Part shown: positions 8,302 through 17,047 of the stretch, one piece after another
Position numbering within the stretch: position 1 is the first letter of the stretch
Layout: the number at the start of each line of letters is the position of its first letter
From: an uncultured Eubacteriales bacterium
Lineage (GTDB): Bacteria; Bacillota; Clostridia; Oscillospirales; CAG-272
Assembly (NCBI GenBank): GCA_948467545.1
Contig: CAOKER010000004.1
Coordinates: 111,952-175,951 of the forward strand
Direction: 5' to 3'
Length of the DNA stretch: 64,000 nt
The notes under the pieces: generated by a model
Seen by the model: only the letters and a program-made list of their open reading frames with translations
Database searches by the model: none
What the model was told of the DNA's origin: nothing
Made by a program: the position numbers and the translations under genes

Positions 8302-8400
8302 ACGGCACGCGGCGCGTATTTGAAACCCGTAATCAATAATTCGGTTAAGCCGAAAAGACCGCCGTAATATATTTTATGGGTAAATCGTGATGTTACGTAA

Positions 8401-8437
8401 AATAATAAATTGTCTTGTCAGTACAATTTATTATTTT
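8401..8437. terminator. Bidirectional terminator between convergent genes
   Basis: A long AT-rich inverted repeat (at least 13 bases per arm, 8401-8413 with 8423-8435, extendable to about 17) around a 9-base loop. It lies between the plus-strand sigma-like gene and the minus-strand GAP-like gene and ends in A- and T-rich flanks on both strands. Confidence 0.7.
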
Positions 8438-8452
8438 ACTTTCCGATTTTCT

Positions 8453-9136
8453 TTATATTAACGAGTATATTCCGTAATAAATTAAAAGAATACCTACTAA
8501 AGTTACTATAACAGGGACGACATAAGCTGCAACTTTGCTTAAAATACTTTCTATCTTTATAATAGCAGAAGTGCCTTGCAGTTTATTGTATGCGAAATAA
8601 ATCAAAATAAGCGGAAATATATATATGAAATTATATATCATAATAAAGACTATAACGAGCGGAAATATTAAATTATAAGTTGTTAATATGGCCAAGAAAC
8701 CGAAATAGGGAAGCGCGCTTGTCAATTCGACGGCACAGAAGGCTGCGCCTAAGAAAAATAAGGATAATGGGGAAAGCCGAGCCGGATTCTTTAGGTCGCT
8801 TGTTTCTTCATCTTTGTTTTTAGTATTGAGTTTGGTTTTGATAATAAGACGTATTCCCAACAATAGACAAAGGACACCTGCTCCCAGTGCAGCTCCGTAT
8901 ATATACCATGAATAAATTTCAATGGCCTTGTAAAGCAGTTTTGAAACCCATGTGGCAATACCGTAATAAATTGCCAGTCCTAATGAAAGATTTGCTGTTC
9001 CGATACCGAAAATAAAAAACCAGATGTGTCTTTTGTTTTTTACCATAGCCTGCAACAGCATTTGCTCTGCAATTGCGGAAGGGTTTAAGCTGTCAAAAAA
9101 ACTTGTTGTTATTACTGTTCCTAAAAGTATCCACAT
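8453..9136 (-). CDS. GAP/LysE-like polytopic membrane protein
   Basis: A 227-residue integral membrane protein with six or so hydrophobic helices and a charged loop near residues 105-120 (KTKLNTKNKDEETSDLK). The opening FFDSLNPSAIAEQML, with an Asn-Pro turn early in helix 1, and the repeat-like layout of two three-helix halves resemble the GAP (sulfolipid-addressing) and LysE/CcdA-type small-solute exporter superfamily. A specific substrate cannot be given. GGGAG lies about 10 bases before the ATG. It is AT-rich, stands alone on the minus strand, and is bracketed by hairpins and relics of other genes, so it may be part of an acquired segment. Confidence 0.65.
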   Translation of the reverse strand: MWILLGTVITTSFFDSLNPSAIAEQMLLQAMVKNKRHIWFFIFGIGTANLSLGLAIYYGIATWVSKLLYKAIEIYSWYIYGAALGAGVLCLLLGIRLIIKTKLNTKNKDEETSDLKNPARLSPLSLFFLGAAFCAVELTSALPYFGFLAILTTYNLIFPLVIVFIMIYNFIYIFPLILIYFAYNKLQGTSAIIKIESILSKVAAYVVPVIVTLVGILLIYYGIYSLI

Positions 9137-9165
9137 AATTATATCATCTCCCTATAATTCAAAAG

Positions 9166-9190
9166 GGCCAGCGCTTGTGTAACGCTGGCC
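9166..9190 (-). terminator. GC-rich hairpin upstream of the GAP-like gene
   Basis: A perfect 8-base stem (GGCCAGCG/CGCTGGCC) with a 9-base loop. Read on the minus strand it is followed by CCTTTT, so it can work as a terminator for the gene relic ending at 9193. It lies only 30 bases before the start of the GAP-like gene, so it could also affect that gene's leader. Confidence 0.6.
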
Positions 9191-9192
9191 TA

Positions 9193-9312
9193 CTACACAA
9201 TAAAATGAAACCCCGGCGGGCTGATTTTATCTTCATCATATTCAGTTACTATTGTTTGCTGCCTATTGTTTACAAGTTCAATCGCCTCTTTTTCCTGCTG
9301 GGCGGTTGATTT
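9193..9312 (-). pseudogene. Possible C-terminal gene relic
   Basis: The minus strand carries a 39-codon open stretch of protein-like composition (contains STAQQEKEAIELVNNRQQ and ends in SPPGFHFIV then TAG). An in-frame stop precedes it, there is no start codon with a ribosome site, and a terminator hairpin follows three bases later. That pattern suits the 3' end of a decayed gene. I do not recognise the family. Confidence 0.35.
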
Positions 9313-9375
9313 TTATTCGGCGGAGATTTTATTTCTGATTTATTGTATTACATAAAATATCCTATAAAAAACAAG

Positions 9376-9423
9376 ACGCTTATTTTTACTCCTGCAATGG
9401 CCTGACGGAGTAAAAATAAGCGT
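9376..9423 (-). terminator. Strong terminator downstream of the DUF5722 gene
   Basis: A perfect 17-base inverted repeat (9376-9392 with 9407-9423) around a 14-base loop, followed on the minus strand by TCTTGTTTTTT. On the plus strand it is followed by TTTT, so it may work in both directions. It is the likely end of the 13253-9732 transcript. Confidence 0.8.
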
Positions 9424-9605
9424 TTTCCCGGCGGAATTTTTATTTTCAATATAATATCATAAATCGGTGTAAAAGTCAATATATAATTTTTCTATATAGA
9501 TTGAAAAAATAATGAATTGAAGGCGTACAGCAGTGGCGTCGTAAATCAGAAGACGATTTTAAGTAAATACGTATAAGGAAAATCGTTTTAAAATTCTCAT
9601 GTTTT

Positions 9606-9689
9606 CATAGACTTTTCTTAGATGACGGGTATGCAAAAGATATAAGCAAGAAAATCCGCATGGTGATGAAGTCCAAAATTGAAGCGTGA
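9606..9689 (+). pseudogene. Relic of a large serine recombinase
   Basis: The plus strand encodes HRLFLDDGYAKDISKKIR followed by MVMKSKIEA and a TGA. The YAKDISKKIR-x-(hydrophobic)-x-x-K core is the highly conserved segment just after the catalytic domain of transposon- and phage-type serine recombinases (usually YA(K/R)D-(I/T/V)-S-(K/R)-K-(I/V)). Only about 27 codons remain readable and stops interrupt both sides. It is a fragment, not a functional gene. Together with the AT-rich neighbourhood it points to a former mobile element here. Confidence 0.55.
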
Positions 9690-9731
9690 GAACCTCTCTG
9701 TACCGATTGACCGTATCTTTATCGGTAATTG

Positions 9732-12700
9732 TTATATCTGCCTCTTATAAAACGGTATTTTATTTTGCTTGTTGTCCTGTTTTTTTATTCTGTGTTTAAC
9801 ATACAAAATCTCAAGAATTACCGCGGCTATGATAACCGTTACGAGAACAGGGACAAGCTTTTCGTAGTTTGCCGATACTTCGGAATAGAGATTTTTATAT
9901 CTTTCCTGCGAAATAAATGCAGTAAGATATTTGCTGTCATGCTCCGATGACAAGCCCTTTATTTCGGATACCAAAAGGGTAGGAGTACCGATTTCAGTGC
10001 TGCCGTCAGTACCTCTTACGAATATTTTAATACTGTCTATTGTATTTCTTTCCGAAAAATCCACAAGCGAGAAGACGAGTTTATTCCAGCTTCCTGTAGA
10101 CACATAACTTTTGGCCATCAGATAATCGTTTCCTGAATAAAGCAGGAGCATGATTTCAGCGTTATCGATGCTTTCAGGCATATGAGCTAACTGAATTTCC
10201 ATGGACAGATAATCAAACGGAGAGAAGTCTCTTGCATATTCAAAATCGTTTAATATCCCGCGCCATATAAACGAAGAATCTGTATCTGCAAGCTTTGCTA
10301 CCATTATATTTTTCCTGTCGAGCAGATCGGACGCTTCAAGTGCTCCGCAGCCTTCCGCCGCGGACCAGCCGTCTGTACTTTTATCAGAGCTTATATCCCA
10401 TAGATGTGCTGCCCCCTTAATATAGGGTTCTGTCGAAACTGTGTATGTTTCGCTGATCTTTCTGCCAAGCTTTAATGATTTTATAAGCTCTGTTCCGAGG
10501 ATTTCCTCCCAACTCGATTTACTGCTGTCAAAATACTGAGCGTATTCCTCAGTCGCTGCAAGTGATTGGGCGGTATCAAGGTAACGCAGCATTTGCTCAT
10601 GTTCATATACATTAAAATTCGGAGAGGCAATAAAAACATTGATAAGAGAGCATTTTGAATTTGCAATGTTATAGAAATCATAAATATATTCCGCGGCTTT
10701 CTTCATACCATTTTCTCCGGTTGCTGTAGTTCTGCCGCTTGACTCTGATAAAATCAAAATATTTCTCGGAAGATCTCCGTACAACAGCTTTTTTTGCTTA
10801 AAGAAGGAACAGAGTACGTCGAGCTCTGATGAATAAAGAGTTTGTGTCTCATATGACTTTTGAGAACTTATATCTGAGTATTTACCGCTTGACGAATTTG
10901 TTTTTGCTATTGTTACTGCCGGCAGCCAATCAATATTTCCGCCGTACGAGATTTTATCAGCTATTGCGGTGATAAGCTCTCTGACATCAAAATGAACGCA
11001 TGAGTCGGCTCCGCGTGAGTTGTAAAAATCGCTCCCGAAGGAAATATATACATTAAGCTCAGGATTAACTGAAATTGTGCTGTTGTAAATGATACGGACC
11101 GTATCCGCACAGAGAGATGAAAAATCAGAAAGAGATTTTTCCCCGGCATAATAGTTTTCATACGCAAGATTTATTTCATCCCCGATGATGATTCCGGCAA
11201 TACTTCCGTAACTGTTTCCGCTGTATCTTTCCGCGAGCATTTTGCACAGAGCGGCCAGCATTTCCGCGCCGGTTTCTTCGTTTATATTAAAGGCATAATA
11301 TCTTCCTCCGATAATTTTTCCGGCTTTGACAGCATCATCGAAGAGAATGCGAGATGCGAGCTCGGCATCTGAGGGCATTGACGCTATAATTCGCAGATAT
11401 ACATTTATTGATGAGAATTTATATTCGGCAATTCTTTTGTCAAGTGAATCGATTTCGTTTTCGTCGTAATAGAATGTTTTACCGTTATAATGGTATGAGC
11501 AGGAGGTGTAAGAAAGAGAAAAAAGCTTTGATATATCAGCTGTTACATATGCGGCCTGAGAACCGATTGACTGAGACTCGGTAACCTCTGCAATAATTCC
11601 TTTTTTGTATGTATTTGAGGAGGTGCCGGATACAGAAGCGGACGATCCCTTTAAATTTGTTATCCATTTATCAGAATCTAATATTATAAAACCCGTTGCG
11701 GTGCGAATTGCCGCCGTATATTTTTTCAGTTCGTAATTGTCGGTTTGAAATTTGACGGAAAATTCGGATGACATTTTTGTCTGTGCAGCAGGCTGAAGCT
11801 CCGATAAGGTAACGCTGTCGCTCGTTTGCCACGGTTCAAGAGCATAAATATTAATTTTTGAAGTTTGATATTTGTCACTGACGGAGCTCAAAACAGTTCC
11901 CTTGACATTTACCTCCCCTGTATTTTGAGAAATTTTGCAGCTGTCTATCGTTCCGTACTTTTCCGAGGGGGGATTTGCCGCAGATACCGCGCACACGGAA
12001 AGCAGAACAATTTCTCCGTCGGATGTACAGCCTTTAAAGGATATTCTGAAATCAGAAATATCCGAAACGGGAACAGGGAAACAGCATGAAAATATATTGC
12101 TTCCGGCAAGCTGCGAATCCTTAGCCGTCACAGTATATGATCCTGCCTCAGTATATTCATTTTCGTTGCTTGTCCTGTAATACAGAGTAATCGAACTGCA
12201 GTTTGTATAATCCATAAAGCTTACTCTGACTGCATTTGCATACGCCGAACTGTTCGTGCTAAGCGATTTTGTTTCGAGAAACGGGGAGTCGGCGGATGTG
12301 GTAACATTGAAACGGTATACATCAGACTCATTATCATAGTCTAAGGTACCTCCGTATACTATAAATTCATCAGTCATATATCTGTATTTACGCAGTGCGC
12401 TGTCGGCTGAAGCCGCAAAACCGTCAAGGTAAAGCGTAAACGGATTGGTGCTTGTCTGTTCTAAATCTGATGGAATGGGGCATACTCCTATTCTTACGGA
12501 CGAAATATACGGAGAAATTAAACTTTGTTCCGAAATTTCTGAAATGTCAGCAAATACGGTGTTCCATCCGCCTGATTCGATTTCAAAGATTTCATCAAAT
12601 ACAGTTGTTCCCGATACGTCTATCTCGAGCTTCATACGGTACATAACTCCGGCAGTTTCCGGAAGATTTACAGCAAATGATATTTCATCGCATTCTTCCG

Positions 12701-13253
12701 AATTTATTCCTTTGATAATCTCTTTAACCGCAGCGTCCGACGATATACTGTTAATATCCGCCTCGTCCTCGGAAAAATTCCGCTCAATGTAATGCCATTC
12801 TCCCGATTCGCCTGAATCAATAAAAACCGATATGCATTTTGTATCCAAAAGAGGCTTCCACGGATATCTTGCGAGGGCATCTGCGGACGCAAGCGAAAGA
12901 GTGCCGTCCGACGCGGTCCATTCCGAAGCCTCGGAAGTATCTATGATGGATACTGCTTCACTGTAAAGAGAAGAGCTTGTGTTTCGTATTACGGTCACAT
13001 TGCTGAATTTGTTCATGGCGCAGACATACTTTGCGGCATCTGCCGCGGTTGAATATGTATAGGCGGATTCATCCTCAGGATTTGATTCTACAATTCCGTC
13101 AACTGCGGTTTCTTCTCCGGTTATGCCTGCAGCGTAAGAAGATATCGCTGCCGATGATAATATTGCAGTAAGTAAAAAAGCGGCAGATGTATTTTTTATA
13201 AATGTTTTTATTTTGCTTCGACGGTTTATTTTATAACGATATTGTAAAGTCAT
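9732..13253 (-). CDS. Exported, membrane-anchored DUF5722 protein (predicted glycoside-hydrolase-like)
   Basis: A 1173-residue protein with a signal peptide (basic N terminus, hydrophobic core ending SSYAAG near residue 42) and a C-terminal membrane helix (VTVIIAAVILEILYV) followed by a basic tail, so it is displayed outside the membrane. Residues about 45-520 look like two or three beta-sandwich, carbohydrate-binding-like segments. Residues about 540-950 match the DUF5722 barrel, with YHYNGKTFYYDENEIDSLDKR and two Glu-containing strand ends (GIIIGDEIN, ILILSESSG) that could be the catalytic pair; that is inference. A final sandwich-like domain follows. The GH172 gene lies upstream on the same strand, supporting a role in polysaccharide processing. 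Substrate unknown. Confidence 0.75.
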   Translation of the reverse strand: MTLQYRYKINRRSKIKTFIKNTSAAFLLTAILSSAAISSYAAGITGEETAVDGIVESNPEDESAYTYSTAADAAKYVCAMNKFSNVTVIRNTSSSLYSEAVSIIDTSEASEWTASDGTLSLASADALARYPWKPLLDTKCISVFIDSGESGEWHYIERNFSEDEADINSISSDAAVKEIIKGINSEECDEISFAVNLPETAGVMYRMKLEIDVSGTTVFDEIFEIESGGWNTVFADISEISEQSLISPYISSVRIGVCPIPSDLEQTSTNPFTLYLDGFAASADSALRKYRYMTDEFIVYGGTLDYDNESDVYRFNVTTSADSPFLETKSLSTNSSAYANAVRVSFMDYTNCSSITLYYRTSNENEYTEAGSYTVTAKDSQLAGSNIFSCCFPVPVSDISDFRISFKGCTSDGEIVLLSVCAVSAANPPSEKYGTIDSCKISQNTGEVNVKGTVLSSVSDKYQTSKINIYALEPWQTSDSVTLSELQPAAQTKMSSEFSVKFQTDNYELKKYTAAIRTATGFIILDSDKWITNLKGSSASVSGTSSNTYKKGIIAEVTESQSIGSQAAYVTADISKLFSLSYTSCSYHYNGKTFYYDENEIDSLDKRIAEYKFSSINVYLRIIASMPSDAELASRILFDDAVKAGKIIGGRYYAFNINEETGAEMLAALCKMLAERYSGNSYGSIAGIIIGDEINLAYENYYAGEKSLSDFSSLCADTVRIIYNSTISVNPELNVYISFGSDFYNSRGADSCVHFDVRELITAIADKISYGGNIDWLPAVTIAKTNSSSGKYSDISSQKSYETQTLYSSELDVLCSFFKQKKLLYGDLPRNILILSESSGRTTATGENGMKKAAEYIYDFYNIANSKCSLINVFIASPNFNVYEHEQMLRYLDTAQSLAATEEYAQYFDSSKSSWEEILGTELIKSLKLGRKISETYTVSTEPYIKGAAHLWDISSDKSTDGWSAAEGCGALEASDLLDRKNIMVAKLADTDSSFIWRGILNDFEYARDFSPFDYLSMEIQLAHMPESIDNAEIMLLLYSGNDYLMAKSYVSTGSWNKLVFSLVDFSERNTIDSIKIFVRGTDGSTEIGTPTLLVSEIKGLSSEHDSKYLTAFISQERYKNLYSEVSANYEKLVPVLVTVIIAAVILEILYVKHRIKKQDNKQNKIPFYKRQI

Positions 13254-13462
13254 ATTTTATAAAAACTTCCTTTCTGCCGTAGTACAACCTTGTAGACTGT
13301 TATGTTTTTTCATTTATCTGTATCAGCTTTCAATTTATTTTATAATAACATATATTTATTGAAATATTATTAATTTTAGTAAATTTTTTTGTTCATTTGA
13401 GCATAATGTTATTGTAGAATAGTCGAAGTAATGCCGAACACATCAAATCCTGCCAGTAAATC

Positions 13463-13494
13463 AAAAAAGCGGTACTGCCGAAGCAGACCGCTTT
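13463..13494 (-). terminator. Terminator of the GH172 gene
   Basis: On the minus strand, just after the GH172 stop, AGCGGT...ACCGCT with an inner GC/GC extension forms a hairpin followed by TTTTTT. It separates GH172 transcription from the DUF5722 gene 245 bases downstream, so the two are probably separate transcripts or linked only by read-through. Confidence 0.8.
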
Positions 13495-13498
13495 ATGT

Positions 13499-14518
13499 TT
13501 AAAATCTTGAAATTTCTTCGGGAGACGGCAGCGGAACTGCAAGGGCGGACGGAGTTGACTGATACCAGTACGCAACAGACGAAAATTCATCGCCGCCATT
13601 AGGCAAGTCCTGTATTGTTGCGCGCAGAGCCGTTGAAAAATATACGGGATCGGGTATGTGCCAGTGATACATCATAAATCTTGGCTGAGGGTTATATCTC
13701 GCTTTCTTTTCCTGTCCGGTGTGCCCGTAATAGAACATACCCTGATACAATCCCGAAAACGGTTCATAACGGAAATTGCCGTTATCGCATCCCCAAGCAT
13801 ATGAGCCTCCGAAGTAGTCTTCTGTACCGGTGTAGTTGATACTCGGATATTTTTCTCCGTCAATAAATATTTTTGTTTCACCTTCTACCCAGCCGCTGCT
13901 GCTGTTTGAACCAACCGACATCGAAACGCCGGCGAGCCACCCGCTGCCGTGTATTCCGTCGACAATCGTAAATTCGGTGTCCTTTACAACAGGTATTGCC
14001 TGCCTGTACGCGGCATGGAAATATGCAGCATTGTCCGGCAGCTCAGTCCTGCACATCATTATCTGATAATATGTGGTTTCTCCCTCATCTCCGCGGTTTT
14101 CAAGAGTTATTTTGCAGTGCCTGCGGAACGGCATCTGCCAGCAGCAATTCATTCCGCGGCACGGTGCAACGAGTACCGTAGCCGAGTTGAGCGTAGGAAA
14201 CTTCCCGCTGTCATCACAATACAGATTATATCCGAATCCAAAAAAAGAACAAAGCGGGCACTCAACGGACGGCTGTTCCGTATTATCCCAGTAGATTCTG
14301 AGAATAAAATTCCATCCTGTGTATCCTCCGAACCACATGGACTGTATAATTCCGGGTCCTTCGGAGTCAAGAAGAGTAATCGTTTCACCGGGCTGCACGC
14401 TTATATTCGGGTTAACTTTTTCCATCGCCGTTCCGCGGCTGCCTCCGCCCGGCGCTCCGTTTATGTTTTCGGGAGAAAACATGAATGTCTGAGCTTTTTT
14501 TATTATCGGTATATCCAT
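13499..14518 (-). CDS. GH172 (DUF2961) glycoside hydrolase-family protein
   Basis: A 339-residue DUF2961 protein, now family GH172, whose characterised members act on alpha-D-fructofuranosides (difructose anhydride chemistry) or D-arabinofuranosides. Diagnostic stretches: GGGSRGTAMEKVNP near the N terminus, GPGIIQSMWFGG, FFGFGYN, and NYTGTEDYFGGSYAWG, where the Glu of GTEDYF corresponds to a catalytic-site acid in the family. There is no signal peptide, so it is probably cytoplasmic and acts on imported oligosaccharides. GGAGGAGAG precedes the ATG at 14518. It is divergent from the first Gfo/Idh/MocA gene and lies upstream of the DUF5722 gene, suggesting a small carbohydrate-use locus. The exact sugar cannot be read from sequence. 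Confidence 0.9.
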   Translation of the reverse strand: MDIPIIKKAQTFMFSPENINGAPGGGSRGTAMEKVNPNISVQPGETITLLDSEGPGIIQSMWFGGYTGWNFILRIYWDNTEQPSVECPLCSFFGFGYNLYCDDSGKFPTLNSATVLVAPCRGMNCCWQMPFRRHCKITLENRGDEGETTYYQIMMCRTELPDNAAYFHAAYRQAIPVVKDTEFTIVDGIHGSGWLAGVSMSVGSNSSSGWVEGETKIFIDGEKYPSINYTGTEDYFGGSYAWGCDNGNFRYEPFSGLYQGMFYYGHTGQEKKARYNPQPRFMMYHWHIPDPVYFSTALRATIQDLPNGGDEFSSVAYWYQSTPSALAVPLPSPEEISRF

Positions 14519-14666
14519 AGTACAATCTCTCCTCCGCCATATGTACGTACAGGCGATTAAAAAATATTTAAAAGTTTGCTGTATGCTTTCTATATTATAG
14601 TTAATATTTTTATTTATGTCAAGAATATATTAAAGTTTAAAATATTATATTTATTTTTAAAAGTGC

Positions 14667-14695
14667 TTGCATTGTAAAAATGTTTATGCTATAAT
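14667..14695 (+). promoter_or_regulatory. Promoter of the first Gfo/Idh/MocA gene
   Basis: TTGCAT at 14667-14672 and TATAAT at 14690-14695 with a 17-base spacer. The spacer end and -10 region (TGTTTATGCTATAATG) are repeated exactly in front of the second copy (16834-16862), so the promoter was duplicated with the gene. Confidence 0.75.
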
Positions 14696-14774
14696 GAAAA
14701 TCGAGTTCGGACCGTGTTTTATAAGGGAAGAATATCATATTTTACATGAGTAAAACATTATATGAGGTGAAAAA

Positions 14775-15947
14775 ATGGCAAATCTTAGTAATACCGAGCT
14801 TGATGCAAATGCCATCAAGGAAGAAGCAAGAGCCGTTGATACCACGAAAAAGCTGAAGATAGGTTTTATCGGTACGGGCTGGATTGCTTACGCTCACATT
14901 GAAAGCTACAAGAAAATGCCTGATGTTGAAATTGTTGCAGGCGCTGATTTGGTTCCGGGAAAAGCAGAAAAATTTTTCAAGGAAAACGGCATTGAAGGCG
15001 TAAGATGCTACACCAGTCACAAAGAAATGATTGACAACGAGCCTGACCTCGACGGCGTGTCTATTTGTACATATAACCGCACTCATGCTGAATGCGCAAT
15101 TTATGCGCTTGAGCATGGTCTTAACGTCCTCCTTGAAAAGCCGATGTGCGTCACTCTTGATGAGGCCGTTGAAATCTGCCGAGCAGAGAAGAAGTCCGGA
15201 AAGCTTCTTTCTATCGGATTCCAGCCGCGTTTTGATGAGAATATGAAGATGATTAAAAAGATTGTTGAATACGGCGACCTTGGCGATATTTATTATATTC
15301 AGACAGGCGGCGGCCGCCGCCGCGGCATTCCTACGCCGTTCGGAACATCCTTTATCGCTGACGAAACCGGCGGTATCGGAGCAATGGGCGATATCGGCTG
15401 CTATTCTCTTGATATGGTGCTCAACGCAATCGGTTATCCGAAGCCGCTTACCGTCAGCGGTTACACTTCTGCCATTTTCGGACAGGATCCGCGCACATAT
15501 ATGGAAAGCGGTCATCCGGAATATGCAAAAGCATTCGGAGTTGACGATTTCGCAGCAGGCTTTGTACGTCTCGAAGGCGGTATAATTCTCGACTTCCGTA
15601 TTGCATGGGCAATGAACATCAATACATGCGGCGATACGATTATTCTCGGTACCGAGGGCGGCCTTCGTATTCCTTCAACCGAGTGCTGGAACGGTTCTGT
15701 GGGCGGACCTATGACTATTTATAAACAGCTTGCAGGTAAGCCGCACGATACGATTATTCCTGTAATCGACGACAACGGTCCTTCGCTATTCGACAGAAAA
15801 ATTCGTTCCTTCCTTGACGCTATCAAGTATAATCTTCCGGCTCCGGTTCCGTCAAGTCAGATTATCTACAATCAGGCTATCATTGACGGTATTGTAAGAT
15901 CTTCGAAATGCGGTCACGAAATTGAGATCGAAATTCCTGAGATTTGA
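14775..15947 (+). CDS. Gfo/Idh/MocA family NAD(P)-dependent oxidoreductase, copy 1
   Basis: A 390-residue oxidoreductase. After a 26-residue leader (MANLSNTELDANAIKEE...) comes a Rossmann fold with the dinucleotide motif IGFIGTGWIA, the EKPMCVT segment whose Lys is the conserved catalytic-site residue, and the C-terminal alpha/beta domain with GGGRRRGIP and GAMGDIGCYSLD. Family members oxidise or reduce sugars and inositols; the substrate here is unknown. It is nearly the same protein as the gene at 17048, sharing leader and promoter. Main differences are GTGWIA versus GTGGIA and a 3-residue gap after RRRGIP. A hairpin terminator follows. Divergence from GH172 suggests sugar metabolism. Confidence 0.92.
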   Translation: MANLSNTELDANAIKEEARAVDTTKKLKIGFIGTGWIAYAHIESYKKMPDVEIVAGADLVPGKAEKFFKENGIEGVRCYTSHKEMIDNEPDLDGVSICTYNRTHAECAIYALEHGLNVLLEKPMCVTLDEAVEICRAEKKSGKLLSIGFQPRFDENMKMIKKIVEYGDLGDIYYIQTGGGRRRGIPTPFGTSFIADETGGIGAMGDIGCYSLDMVLNAIGYPKPLTVSGYTSAIFGQDPRTYMESGHPEYAKAFGVDDFAAGFVRLEGGIILDFRIAWAMNINTCGDTIILGTEGGLRIPSTECWNGSVGGPMTIYKQLAGKPHDTIIPVIDDNGPSLFDRKIRSFLDAIKYNLPAPVPSSQIIYNQAIIDGIVRSSKCGHEIEIEIPEI

Positions 15948-16012
15948 GTTACGGACATTCTTTTCGTTTTAGAGTTCGGCATCAAGTACGGCAATTCAGT
16001 TTAAGATAATTT

Positions 16013-16042
16013 TGAGAGGCGTGCGATTTGTGCGCCTCTTTT
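16013..16042 (+). terminator. Terminator after Gfo/Idh/MocA copy 1
   Basis: AGAGGCG and CGCCTCT pair across an 11-base loop, followed by TTTTCC. A related hairpin (AGAGGTACGC...GCGTGCCTCT then TTTT) follows copy 2, so the downstream end was duplicated as well. Confidence 0.8.
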
Positions 16043-16112
16043 CCGTAATATAACATATGTGAAACTCTGATCGCTGTATTATGGAAAATATATAAAGGAT
16101 ATAATTATAACT

Positions 16113-16784
16113 ATGTATAAAATTCTTATTGTCGAAGATAATCAGGGTATCGCCGAATCTGTAGCTGCTCAGGCAAAAATGTGGAATTTCGACGTTGAAT
16201 GCGTTACGGATTTTCGAGCGGTATTGGATTTGTTTGTATCGTTTGAGCCTCATCTCGTTCTGCTTGACATAATGCTTCCTTTTTACAACGGTTACTATTG
16301 GTGCGGAGAAATCCGAAAGATTTCAAAGGTTCCGGTGATTTTTATTTCATCTGCGTCTGACAATATGAATATTGTCATGGCGGTAAATATGGGCGGTGAT
16401 GATTTTATAGCAAAACCGTTTGACGGAGATGTGCTTATGGCTAAAATTCAGGCGCTTCTCAGACGGACATATGATTTTACTTCAATGATTCCTGTTTTGG
16501 AGCACAGAGGGGCTTTTCTCAATACCGGCGACAATATGCTGACATATAAAGGAGAGAAGATTCCGCTTACGAAGAACGAATATCGTATCTTAATTACACT
16601 TCTTGAAAATAAGGGCAAAATCGTAAGCCGGGAAAAGCTGACTCAAAAGCTTTGGGAAACGGACAGCTTTGTAGACGAAAATACTTTGACCGTAAATGTC
16701 GGAAGGCTCAGAAAAAAGCTCGAAGCAGCCGGCCTTACCGATTTTATTTTAACAAAATTCGGAAGAGGATACATAGTGGGATAG
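16113..16784 (+). CDS. OmpR-type response regulator of a Bce-like module
   Basis: A 223-residue two-domain response regulator. The receiver has acidic residues Glu8-Asp9, phosphoacceptor Asp52 (LLDIMLP) and the KPF switch lysine. The C-terminal half is a winged helix (LTKNEYRILITLLENKG... TLTVNVGRLRKKL... GRGYIVG). The stretch NGYYWCGEIRKISKVPVIFISSASDNMNIVMAVNMGGDDF is characteristic of BceR/PsdR-like regulators that respond to peptide antibiotics. Its expected partners, the kinase at 18352 and transporter at 19620-22468, lie downstream, but the second oxidoreductase gene stands between regulator and kinase, which is unusual. The ribosome site (AAGGAT) is weak and distant. Confidence 0.92.
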   Translation: MYKILIVEDNQGIAESVAAQAKMWNFDVECVTDFRAVLDLFVSFEPHLVLLDIMLPFYNGYYWCGEIRKISKVPVIFISSASDNMNIVMAVNMGGDDFIAKPFDGDVLMAKIQALLRRTYDFTSMIPVLEHRGAFLNTGDNMLTYKGEKIPLTKNEYRILITLLENKGKIVSREKLTQKLWETDSFVDENTLTVNVGRLRKKLEAAGLTDFILTKFGRGYIVG

Positions 16785-16833
16785 ACATATTTTAATGTCC
16801 TTTCAAAATATTTTATTAAAATAAAAAAAACAC

Positions 16834-16862
16834 TTGTATTGTTATGATGTTTATGCTATAAT
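16834..16862 (+). promoter_or_regulatory. Promoter of the second Gfo/Idh/MocA gene
   Basis: TTGTAT at 16834-16839 and TATAAT at 16857-16862 with a 17-base spacer. It shares an exact 16-base block around the -10 box with the promoter at 14667-14695. Confidence 0.75.
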
Positions 16863-17047
16863 GTGACCGAGTTTAAGATATGTGGAATTTCATATGTTGA
16901 AGTCACAATTTTACTTATAAGAAAATGTACAGTTTGAAAGACAAAGTTTTCAAACAAAAGTATCTTGCCGGGTTTAATACGCCCGAAATTACGGAGTACG
17001 GACATCGGCAAAGCTTTTTATCTGTACGAAAGGAATGGTGAGAAGAA

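Noticed and set aside
14742..15515. Antisense frame of 257 codons opposite Gfo/Idh/MocA copy 1
   Set aside because: A by-product of codon usage; the near-identical copy 2 does not keep an equally long antisense frame, which argues against a real gene.
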